From Anabaena sp. UHCC 0204 (lineage in GTDB: Bacteria > Cyanobacteriota > Cyanobacteriia > Cyanobacteriales > Nostocaceae), in NCBI RefSeq assembly GCF_009711975.1, contig NZ_VIKW01000002.1, positions 88,240 to 152,239 of the forward strand: a DNA stretch of 64,000 bases, written 5' to 3'. The notes beneath the pieces were generated by a model that searched no databases, was not told the origin of the DNA, and saw only the letters and a program-made list of their open reading frames with translations. The translations under genes and the position numbers were made by a program. Positions 54,024 to 61,922 of the stretch are shown here, piece after piece. Numbering within the stretch: the first letter of the stretch is position 1; each line of letters starts with the position of its first letter.

Positions 54024-55178
54024 ATGAAAGAGCTAAATTCTATTATTATAGCATTTGCCGCACTTCAGGATAATCCTGAATCGGTATTTCTCGCCACAAT
54101 TGTGAATGTTAAAGGCTCTACTTATCGTCAACCAGGGGCGCGAATGTTGATGTCATCAACAGGTAATATGGTGGGAACGATTAGCGGTGGTTGTTTGGAA
54201 AATGATGTATTTGAGCATACTCGCGTTTCCATGCCAGATGGAAAGTCAATTGTTGTTACTTATGATACTAATGCTGATGAGGATATTATTTGGGGTTTTG
54301 GACTGGGTTGTAATGGTGTGGTAGATGTTTTGATTGAATGTCTAAATCCAGATGATCCACTTAATCCTTTAATTTTTATTCAGCAATGTTTTAATAATCA
54401 ACAGTGCGGAATTATTGCTACTGTTTTTGGTGTGGAAGGTGAGGTTAATGTTCAGGTAGGAGCGCGGTTAATTCTCAATGCAGATAATAATGTCAATACT
54501 AATATTCCTGAATCTGCTTTAAATCAAGTTTTAATAAAGGATGCACAGGAAGCATTAAAAAATCAATGTTCGAGTTTTCATAAATATCAATTTGGATCAG
54601 GTGAAGTTAATGTTTTTATGGAATTTATTCAGCCTCCTTTTAACCTGCTCATTTTTGGTGCAGGTCGTGATTCTGTCCCAGTAGCGGAATTTGCGAAAGC
54701 TTTAGGTTGGCAAGTTACTATTTTTGATTGTCGAGCTATGGAAGCTACTAAAGGACGGTTTATGATGGCTAATGAGGTCATTTTAACTCGTCGGGAAATT
54801 CTGTATAAACAGATATCTATGAATGAAAATTCTATTGCTGTGGTAATGACACATAATTATTTTGATGATTTAGAAATTCTCAAATTGTTAATACCATCTA
54901 ATTTAATTTATGTAGGTTGTTTGGGGTCAAAACAACGAACTCAAAGATTACTCACAGATTTACAAAAAGAATGTGGAGAATATCCCCCAGCACAATTACA
55001 AAAGTTATATGCTCCCATTGGTTTGGATATTGGTGCAAATACACCAGAAGCAATAGCTTTATCTATAATTGCAGAAATTCAAGCCATACTTACTCAAAGG
55101 AATGGTGGTTTTTTGAAAGACCGTAATCAACCAATTCACCAAATAACTCAAGTGCAGGAAATTTTTATTGAAAAATGA
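54024..55178 (+). CDS. XdhC family protein
   Basis: 384 residues. The N-terminal XdhC_CoxI part (about 5-75) has FLATIVNVKGSTYRQPGARM and NMVGTISGGCLENDVFEHT. The Rossmann C-terminal part (about 205-345) has LLIFGAGRDSVPVAEFAKALGW, VVMTHNYFDDLEIL and YVGCLGSKQRTQRL. The family matures the molybdenum cofactor (adds the sulfido ligand and hands it to xanthine dehydrogenase-type enzymes). The next gene overlaps it by 4 bases (ATGA). No xanthine dehydrogenase or CO dehydrogenase subunit gene is in the window, so the client enzyme is unknown. Confidence 0.88.
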   Translation: MKELNSIIIAFAALQDNPESVFLATIVNVKGSTYRQPGARMLMSSTGNMVGTISGGCLENDVFEHTRVSMPDGKSIVVTYDTNADEDIIWGFGLGCNGVVDVLIECLNPDDPLNPLIFIQQCFNNQQCGIIATVFGVEGEVNVQVGARLILNADNNVNTNIPESALNQVLIKDAQEALKNQCSSFHKYQFGSGEVNVFMEFIQPPFNLLIFGAGRDSVPVAEFAKALGWQVTIFDCRAMEATKGRFMMANEVILTRREILYKQISMNENSIAVVMTHNYFDDLEILKLLIPSNLIYVGCLGSKQRTQRLLTDLQKECGEYPPAQLQKLYAPIGLDIGANTPEAIALSIIAEIQAILTQRNGGFLKDRNQPIHQITQVQEIFIEK

Positions 55179-55771
55179 CTGAATCAAAAATTGCCATTAT
55201 TATTTTAGCCGCAGGTGCATCAACTCGCATGGGTACACCGAAACAGCTATTACTATATCAAGGATGCAGTTTACTTAAAAATACCATTGAAAATGCGATC
55301 GCTTCCCTATGCAAACCTATAATAGTAGTGTTGGGAGCAAATGCCGAAAATATCCGTTCAGAAATTAGCGAATCTGCTATTAAAATCGTGGAAAATCCTG
55401 ATTGGAATTTGGGAATGAGTTCTTCAATTCGCAGCGGAATTACATCATTAATAACTGATTTTCAAAATATAGATGCAGCAGTAATTACTGTTTGTGATCA
55501 ACCATTTCTTTCTTCGGAAATTATCAATCATCTAGTTGCAGCATATCATACTATGGGAAAATCCATCATTGCTTGTGAATATGCAGAAACTCTAGGAGTA
55601 CCTGTGTTATTTAGCCACATATTTTTTCCAAAATTAGCAGTTTTGAGTGAAGATGTAGGCGCAAAAAAATTAATTAAAAACCACAATGATGAAGTTTTTA
55701 GTATTCCTTTTCCTTTGGGTGCAATTGATATTGATACACCCCAAGATTACCAAAAACTTCAAGAAAACTGA
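55175..55771 (+). CDS. MobA/MocA-like nucleotidyltransferase
   Basis: 198 residues with the nucleotidyltransferase start LAAGASTRMGTPKQLLLYQG (about 10-29), VVLGANAENIR, and the metal-binding DAAVITVCDQPFLSSEIINH. Members (MocA, MobA-like, CoxG-linked) transfer CMP or GMP to the molybdenum cofactor. The 4-base overlap with the XdhC gene makes a joint role in molybdenum cofactor maturation very likely. Its C-terminus FSIPFPLGAIDIDTPQDY matches the end of MobA-like proteins. Confidence 0.85.
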   Translation: MTESKIAIIILAAGASTRMGTPKQLLLYQGCSLLKNTIENAIASLCKPIIVVLGANAENIRSEISESAIKIVENPDWNLGMSSSIRSGITSLITDFQNIDAAVITVCDQPFLSSEIINHLVAAYHTMGKSIIACEYAETLGVPVLFSHIFFPKLAVLSEDVGAKKLIKNHNDEVFSIPFPLGAIDIDTPQDYQKLQEN

Positions 55772-55774
55772 ATT

Positions 55775-56683
55775 TTAATCTTCTGTATTTTTCTTTTCCG
55801 CTATTCTCAATTTAGCAGAACGAGAACGAGGATTTTCTTTTATTTCTTCTTCTGTGGCAATTATTGGTTTTTTGGTCAATACTCGCAATGAAGGTAAATT
55901 TCTTAATCCATGTTTAACTGGTCGGTCTTCTAAACTGTGAAAGCTGATTATGGCTATTCTTCCCCCAGGAATAAGCGCGTTTGGTGCTTTTTCTATCAAC
56001 GTTTCCAGCACTTTTAATTCGTCATTGACAGCGATTCGTAAAGCTTGAAAAACACGGGTTGCGGGGTGAATTCTGCCATGACGATATTTAGGGGGGACAG
56101 AATAGGCGATCGCATCAGCTAATTCTGTAGTAGTATTAAATGGGCGTTTTTCAACTATTCTTCTGGCTATTCTTCTCGAAAGTCTCTCTTCACCATATTT
56201 AAAGAAAATATCCGCTAGTTCTTTTTCGTCCCATTCATTAATTATATCTCCAGCGGTGAGGGATTGTTGTTGGTTCATTCGCATATCTAAATTTGCAGTG
56301 TTGCGAAAACTAAAACCCCGTTCTGGGTTATCTAAATGATAAGAACTTACTCCTAAATCTGCTAAAATTCCATGATAGGTATTTTCTGGAAATTGGTAAT
56401 TTGCAAAGTTGCTATGAATAAATTTAACTCTATCTCCAAATTCTGCTAGATTTTGTTTTGCTGCGTTTAAAGCATCTTCATCTTGGTCAACTGCGGTAAT
56501 TTTCACATCTTCAGCAGTTTCTAATATTAACCGACTGTGACCACCACCACCAACTGTTAAATCTAAATAATTTCCTCCAGGTTGGATATTTAAACCTGTA
56601 ATCACTTCTTGGCTGAGAACAGGAATATGGGAAAATGTAACTTCTTCTAAATCTAATGGGGTTTGTAAATCTGATTTGCTCAT
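55775..56683 (-). CDS. rsmH: 16S rRNA (cytosine-1402-N4)-methyltransferase RsmH
   Basis: 302 residues with the MraW/RsmH pattern: [32 protein letters not shown] (SAM motif), [62 protein letters not shown] in two parts, and [38 protein letters not shown]. It puts a methyl group on N4 of C1402 in the ribosomal P site. It is not in a dcw cluster here. The gene ends 4 bases past the MobA-like gene, convergent. Confidence 0.96.
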   Translation of the reverse strand: MSKSDLQTPLDLEEVTFSHIPVLSQEVITGLNIQPGGNYLDLTVGGGGHSRLILETAEDVKITAVDQDEDALNAAKQNLAEFGDRVKFIHSNFANYQFPENTYHGILADLGVSSYHLDNPERGFSFRNTANLDMRMNQQQSLTAGDIINEWDEKELADIFFKYGEERLSRRIARRIVEKRPFNTTTELADAIAYSVPPKYRHGRIHPATRVFQALRIAVNDELKVLETLIEKAPNALIPGGRIAIISFHSLEDRPVKHGLRNLPSLRVLTKKPIIATEEEIKENPRSRSAKLRIAEKKNTED

Positions 56684-56698
56684 TAATTTATTAATTTA

Positions 56699-57121
56699 TC
56701 AAAATGTAACTGCTTTTTGCTTTTCAATGACAGGATTAAAATCAATTCCTTTCCAATCTTTAAATAACTCCGAAATTCCTTCTACTGTAGTAAAATTATC
56801 TGTAAAATATTCAAATTTGCCAAGATCAAGATTGAGGAAAAAACTCAAAAAACTACAATGATCTTTTGCACCAAAACCAAGTGGACAATCAACACGCCAA
56901 TTATCTATACTTGTTCCATATTCATGAATAATGTCACAAATTTTCTCAATTTTACTAGAATATTTTTGGCATAATTCTAGTAATTTAAAAGGATTTTTAC
57001 CGATTTCACAAAATAACTCTATTGCTTGATAGGTTAAATTGGTAGGACGATATTTAAAACCAATCAATGATTGACAAATATCTAAAGCTTCAACAAACTT
57101 TTGTTCAGATGTTTTGTTCAT
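56699..57121 (-). CDS. Probable immunity-type protein, 140 aa
   Basis: 140 residues, soluble and helical, with the start overlapping the stop of the upstream gene by 4 bases (57118-57121). It has no named motif that I recognise; features are VEALDICQSLIGFKYRP, FCEIGKNPFKLLELCQKY and a central C-P-L-G segment. The overlap with a toxin-tip-like gene is the reason for calling it immunity-like. It could also be an unrelated hypothetical protein. Confidence 0.55.
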   Translation of the reverse strand: MNKTSEQKFVEALDICQSLIGFKYRPTNLTYQAIELFCEIGKNPFKLLELCQKYSSKIEKICDIIHEYGTSIDNWRVDCPLGFGAKDHCSFLSFFLNLDLGKFEYFTDNFTTVEGISELFKDWKGIDFNPVIEKQKAVTF

Positions 57122-57456
57122 TTTTTCTTATCTCCTTTAGTTATAATTATAGACCAAGGGTATTCATTTTGAGCTATTTTATGAGCATCTAATTGATTCA
57201 CACCTTGATTAATTACCAATTCAGATTCCAGAATTTCATGCTTTAGTAAAACTTCATCACTATCAATTTCTTCTCCTAACGCCATTCTTTGCCAACTTTG
57301 AGCCATACGTAAATCAGGGATAAATTGATTTTGTAATACTCCCTTACCAAAAGCATACTGTTTAGCTCTTTCAATATCCTCAAAATTTAATTGATACCGA
57401 TTTGCTATTTTGAAAATATCATCTTTTGATTCTATAATTTTATCATAAGCTTTCAT
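57118..57456 (-). CDS. Orphan toxin-tip-like protein, 112 aa
   Basis: 112 residues from ATG 57456. The C-terminal half (PDLRMAQSWQRMALGEEIDS, LLKHEILESELVINQG, DAHKIAQNEYPW) resembles, from memory, the ends of polymorphic toxins with the pattern L-L-K-H-E-x-x-E and A-H-x-I/A. The frame stays open upstream to 57531 (N-terminal residues NNENSLADRWSYLNQYEKKY) without a canonical start and then meets a stop. This suggests a toxin tip cut off from a larger secreted protein. The downstream overlapping gene would be its immunity partner. Function is inference. Confidence 0.5.
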   Translation of the reverse strand: MKAYDKIIESKDDIFKIANRYQLNFEDIERAKQYAFGKGVLQNQFIPDLRMAQSWQRMALGEEIDSDEVLLKHEILESELVINQGVNQLDAHKIAQNEYPWSIIITKGDKKK

Positions 57457-57531
57457 AGCTTCTTTGAGATATTTTTTCTCATATTGATTCAGATATGACC
57501 ACCTATCAGCAAGAGAATTTTCATTATTAGG
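57457..57531 (-). pseudogene. Upstream extension of the toxin-tip frame, no start codon
   Basis: 25 codons in frame with the gene starting at 57456, from the codon after TAA (57532-57534). They encode PNNENSLADRWSYLNQYEKK with a normal amino-acid mix, with no ATG, GTG or TTG. This looks like the remaining end of the N-terminal part of a longer toxin. Confidence 0.4.
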
Positions 57532-57611
57532 TTAATTGGGGTTAGATGCTGGAATATTAGACAATTTCTTAACGAATATTTATAACTTAGATTAAAAATC
57601 CTTTATTGATT

Positions 57612-60335
57612 CTATTCTAACGGAAAACCGCCATATTTATCAATGATTTTATCAATATCTTCCATAATCTTAATAGTTTCCGATATGATAAAAATAATAT
57701 TTTGATAATGGCTAATATCATCAAAGTTCAATTGTCTCCCTTTTCTATCTTTCAGCCATTTTTGACAAACTTGATAACCCCCAATATAAAAATTCCAGAT
57801 TTGCTGCGGAACTTGATCAAAATACTGTTCAGCATTTATCCAAATTTGTTGTTCATTTTCATTATATTTAACTTGTTCGACAACATCAGAACCAGGAATA
57901 GGATAAGTAGAAATTTCTGTTACTGTTACTTTCATTAAATGATATTTAACTAATCTATCACCTTTGATAACTAACTCCCAAAAAAGCGCAGAATTGGTAG
58001 TTAAAGGAATACGAGGAAAATCAATCTTTAAAAATTCAGCGTAGCGTTGACGGTAGTTAGGAGAATGGAAGATAGCGTAAATGTAATTAAAAATATCCTC
58101 TGGTCCAAAAGTATTAGTTTTATCTCCCTTACCATCTCCAATAAATTCTAAGCCTAATTTTCGAGAAAATTCAATAATAAATTCTGGGGATAAATTCGGT
58201 TTACGTCCTCCAGGTGCGTTAGTTTGTGTATCAGTTGGGTAAAGGTAGAGAGGAAAGATATATGCAGAAGCATTTCCTGTTTCTAAAATATGACGTTCTA
58301 CGATATTTTCACTAACAAAAAAATGCCTAGTAATATCTAATTTAATCTGTCTATTGGCAATTAATCCATAATTTTCCTGATTTAATAAATGTTGCATAAC
58401 TTCGTTTCGAGGGGTACAATGAAACCCTCTTGATTTCCCCGTATAATAAGTATAACGAATGTCAAAAGGTCTATATAATATAGGAACAATAGATGATTTT
58501 AGTAATCCTGATATTTTTAAATCTTTCTGTGCTAAATCAACCTTCCAATCTCTCGTGTCTATTCCTAATTGATATTTATTTCTAGCTGCTTCTATAGATA
58601 AATTAGCAAAATCTTTAACAGTCTTCCATATCTCATCAGGTGTGTCTTTGATTGTTAAAGCATCTCTAGCTGTGACAACACTTACACTATTAATATAAAA
58701 TATTTCTGTGAGTTTGAAATTCCTAGTATACTCATCTAAAATATGATTATTTTGGACTTGAAATAAATAAAATTCCTTTTGAGGATTTATAATTTTCCAC
58801 TCAGTTGAACTAATATCATTTTCTGCTAACCAATGATATTTACCACCAACTAATTCTTTATTTTCATAAACCTCTCGCATACCCCATAAATCAGCATGAT
58901 AAACCTTGGCTAAATTTTGCTGACTATCTTGATATTTGATAAAGATACTGATTGCTACTCCTTGTTGAATATCAAAAACATTTTTATCCGGTGAACCGTC
59001 AGGACAAACTTCCTTTTTCTTGCTATTACCATGTAAATCTAAAACATAAATCTCATCAAAAGTTTGCATCAAATTTTGACGCATTCCCCGAAATGTCGGA
59101 TTATCTAAATATCCATGATTCGTAATTAAAGCCACAATACCATAACCCGTTTCCGAAACTCGATGTTGAGCAAAACGGATAAACTTTACATAATCATCTA
59201 ATAAACCTTTAGGGTTTCTTTCTCCTAAAGGTTTTCCGTCTACTTGATAATAATCTCGAACTAATCCCATAATCCAAGGGTCAGTATTTATAGATTCATA
59301 AGAATAAGGAGGATTTCCTAAAATTACCATCACAGGAACATCTTGTTTTATGTCTTTAATCCCGTTCACCGCACCATCAAAAGGCATTGGAAATGCTTCT
59401 TTTAACGTATTAGTTAAATAAATCCTTAACTGTTCCTCAGAACTAAAATCATAACCCAATTCTTGCAACTGTAAACCTAACTTGATATGTGCTACAGTAT
59501 ATGGAGTTATTAATAACTCAAACCCAAGTAAACGGGGTAGTAAATGCTGACTCACATAACTTGACCACATTTCCTTTTGAGATTTAAAACCATCATAAAT
59601 ATAATTAATCACACTGTGCATAAAAGTTCCCGTACCCACAGCAGGATCTAAAATCAAAACTTGATGAGTTTCGATAGTTCCCTCACCCTTGGGATTGGGA
59701 ATTTTAATCTTTTGAGAATCTGCTAAACCCTGACTAATATTAAATTTATGTTTAAGAAGATAATCTACACTTTTAACAATATAAGAAACTACAGGTTCAG
59801 GAGTATAGTAAACCCCTCTAGCTTCGCGCACTTGCGGATCATATTCCGCTAAAAATGTTTCATAAAAATGGACAACAGGATCTTCTCTGCGAGTCCGTTT
59901 ACCGAAATCCTGGAGAATTTCTGTCATTTCCATCTGTTGGAGAATATTGGCTAAATTATCCACAGCCCAACTAATTCTTTCATCTAAATCTGGTCCTGCT
60001 ATTTGTCCAAAAATACTCCTTAAAAATGGGTTAGTTTTTGGTAATTTAAAAGCTGCTGTTTCCCGCGAAAAAGTCTGAACATTATCAGTATTACATCGCG
60101 CTGCAAATAAGCCATAGCAAATAGTTTGAGCATACATATCCGCAAATTGTTCAACAGTCAAATCCTTAATTAATACTCGTTGAAATGACTCCAACTGCTG
60201 ACGTAACATTCCCCCATTATCTACATCATATAAAGCCGTTTTAATAGCATCTCTCATCAATTGTGCCAAACTAGCCATACATTTAGCTAAATCCTTCGGT
60301 GTAGTGACTTTAGGAACTTGCAAATAATTCATCAT
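57612..60335 (-). CDS. Type ISP-like N6-adenine DNA methyltransferase without nuclease/helicase parts
   Basis: 907 residues. The SAM motif DPAVGTGTF is at 230-238 and NPPY at 341-344, preceded by a helical coupler (about 1-160) with FYETFLAEYDPQVREARGVYYTPEPVV. A long target-recognition region (about 400-900) follows, including RPFDIRYTYYTGKSRGFHCTPRNEV and ANRQIKLDITRHFF. This is the arrangement of the methylase-plus-target-recognition half of type ISP (LlaBIII-like) enzymes, which normally are about 1500-1600 residues with an N-terminal nuclease and a helicase. Here those are missing and no partner gene is next door. It would be a solo methyltransferase. Confidence 0.82.
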   Translation of the reverse strand: MMNYLQVPKVTTPKDLAKCMASLAQLMRDAIKTALYDVDNGGMLRQQLESFQRVLIKDLTVEQFADMYAQTICYGLFAARCNTDNVQTFSRETAAFKLPKTNPFLRSIFGQIAGPDLDERISWAVDNLANILQQMEMTEILQDFGKRTRREDPVVHFYETFLAEYDPQVREARGVYYTPEPVVSYIVKSVDYLLKHKFNISQGLADSQKIKIPNPKGEGTIETHQVLILDPAVGTGTFMHSVINYIYDGFKSQKEMWSSYVSQHLLPRLLGFELLITPYTVAHIKLGLQLQELGYDFSSEEQLRIYLTNTLKEAFPMPFDGAVNGIKDIKQDVPVMVILGNPPYSYESINTDPWIMGLVRDYYQVDGKPLGERNPKGLLDDYVKFIRFAQHRVSETGYGIVALITNHGYLDNPTFRGMRQNLMQTFDEIYVLDLHGNSKKKEVCPDGSPDKNVFDIQQGVAISIFIKYQDSQQNLAKVYHADLWGMREVYENKELVGGKYHWLAENDISSTEWKIINPQKEFYLFQVQNNHILDEYTRNFKLTEIFYINSVSVVTARDALTIKDTPDEIWKTVKDFANLSIEAARNKYQLGIDTRDWKVDLAQKDLKISGLLKSSIVPILYRPFDIRYTYYTGKSRGFHCTPRNEVMQHLLNQENYGLIANRQIKLDITRHFFVSENIVERHILETGNASAYIFPLYLYPTDTQTNAPGGRKPNLSPEFIIEFSRKLGLEFIGDGKGDKTNTFGPEDIFNYIYAIFHSPNYRQRYAEFLKIDFPRIPLTTNSALFWELVIKGDRLVKYHLMKVTVTEISTYPIPGSDVVEQVKYNENEQQIWINAEQYFDQVPQQIWNFYIGGYQVCQKWLKDRKGRQLNFDDISHYQNIIFIISETIKIMEDIDKIIDKYGGFPLE

Positions 60336-60657
60336 TTAATCATACTTAGTAAAAAAACTCTGCTTCTCTTACTTTGCGCCTCTGCGCCTCTGCGTGAGAA
60401 AAAAAACCTTACACCCTATAAAGACATGAAAAAAATCAAAACTCTTAATCCCTTATATATCAGGCTTCCCTATAATAATTGAAGAAGCAGCACAAAATAA
60501 AACATCACCTACAAAACCGACTCTGCTATTCTCTCTCCAATATAACCGTGTAGAGATAACCTAGAAATTATCCCTATCAGCTAAATTTTGGCAGAAAAGA
60601 GCGATCGCAGCAGGTTAATCTTAGCTACAACATCCATCACGGGAGAACAGCAAATCT
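60336..60657. other. 322-base spacer with a dispersed repeat and the ndhH leader
   Basis: Contains the CTTTGCGCCTCTGCGCCTCTGCG-type repeat at 60371-60399 and the ndhH leader with a HIP1 site near 60602. No gene is seen between the methyltransferase and ndhH, which are divergent. Confidence 0.6.
60371..60399. repeat. Dispersed GCGCCTCTGCGCCTCTGCGTGAG element
   Basis: Member of the same family as the copies at 17121 and 21263, followed by AAAAAAAACC. Confidence 0.75.
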
Positions 60658-61842
60658 ATGAGTAGAATAGAAACCCGCACTGAACCAATGGTGCTAAACA
60701 TGGGACCTCACCACCCATCAATGCACGGGGTTTTGCGACTGATTATGACACTAGATGGTGAAGATGTCGTTGACTGTGAACCAGTCATAGGCTATCTACA
60801 CCGGGGAATGGAGAAAATTGCCGAAAACCGCACCACAATCATGTACGTCCCCTACGTCAGCCGTTGGGACTACGCTGCGGGGATGTTTAACGAAGCGGTA
60901 ACAGTCAACGCCCCCGAAAAATTAGCAGGGATTACCGTCCCCAAACGCGCCAGCTATATCCGCGTGATTATGCTGGAACTAAACCGCATCGCTAACCACT
61001 TATTATGGTTTGGTCCGTTCCTAGCTGACGTGGGCGCACAAACACCCTTCTTCTACCAATTCCGGGAACGGGAAATGATTTATGATCTGTGGGAAGCCGC
61101 CACAGGCTACCGCATGGTAAATAACAACTATTTCCGCGTTGGTGGTGTCGCTGCTGATTTACCCTATGGTTGGGTAGATAAATGTTTGGATTTCTGTGAC
61201 TACTTCATCCCCAAAGTAGATGAATACGAACGCCTAGTTACCAATAACCCCATTTTCCGCCGCCGTATTGAAGGTTTGGGAACAATTACCCGTGACGAAG
61301 CTATTAACTGGGGACTTTCTGGACCTATGTTACGCGCTTCTGGGGTGAAATGGGACTTGAGAAAAGTTGACCATTATGAATGTTACGATGATTTCGATTG
61401 GGACGTACAGTGGGAAAAAGAAGGTGATTGTTTAGCGCGTTACATGGTACGGATGCGAGAAATGCGCGAATCTGTAAAAATCATTCGACAAGCGATCGCT
61501 GGATTACCCGGAGGACCCTACGAAAACCTAGAAGCCAAGCGGATCATGGCCGGGAAAAAATCTGAATGGGACGCTTTTGATTACCAGTTCGTCGCTAAAA
61601 AAGTTTCTCCTACCTTCAAAATGCCCAAAGGTGAAATTTACTCCCGCGTCGAAAGTGGCAAAGGAGAATTGGGAATTTATCTAGTAGGTGATAATAATGT
61701 TTTCCCCTGGCGTTGGAAAATCCGCGCCGCTGATTTCAATAACCTACAAATTCTGCCACATTTACTGCGAGGAATGAAGGTTGCAGATATCGTTGTTATT
61801 CTCGGTAGTATTGACGTAATTATGGGTTCTGTTGATAGATAA
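60658..61842 (+). CDS. ndhH: NAD(P)H-quinone oxidoreductase subunit H
   Basis: 394 residues of the 49-kDa/NuoD family: [100 protein letters not shown] and the ending [20 protein letters not shown]. It lines the quinone-binding site of the NDH-1 complex on thylakoid membranes and takes part in respiration, cyclic electron flow and CO2 uptake. It is separated from other ndh genes, as usual in cyanobacteria. A strong terminator follows. Confidence 0.97.
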   Translation: MSRIETRTEPMVLNMGPHHPSMHGVLRLIMTLDGEDVVDCEPVIGYLHRGMEKIAENRTTIMYVPYVSRWDYAAGMFNEAVTVNAPEKLAGITVPKRASYIRVIMLELNRIANHLLWFGPFLADVGAQTPFFYQFREREMIYDLWEAATGYRMVNNNYFRVGGVAADLPYGWVDKCLDFCDYFIPKVDEYERLVTNNPIFRRRIEGLGTITRDEAINWGLSGPMLRASGVKWDLRKVDHYECYDDFDWDVQWEKEGDCLARYMVRMREMRESVKIIRQAIAGLPGGPYENLEAKRIMAGKKSEWDAFDYQFVAKKVSPTFKMPKGEIYSRVESGKGELGIYLVGDNNVFPWRWKIRAADFNNLQILPHLLRGMKVADIVVILGSIDVIMGSVDR

Positions 61843-61864
61843 CAGATATCTTTTCACAAATCTT

Positions 61865-61901
61865 GTAGAGATGTTCCATGGAACGTCTCTACATTTTTTT
61901 T
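61865..61901 (+). terminator. Rho-independent terminator after ndhH, repeat-like
   Basis: GTAGAGATGTTCC-AT-GGAACGTCTCTAC (61865-61892), a near-perfect 13-bp stem, followed by ATTTTTTTTT. The same GTAGAGACGTTCCATGGAACG sequence is, from memory, a common dispersed repeat of cyanobacteria. It may serve both ndhH and the convergent CHAT gene. Confidence 0.75.
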
Positions 61902-61922
61902 CACAGATGTCTAACAAAGATT

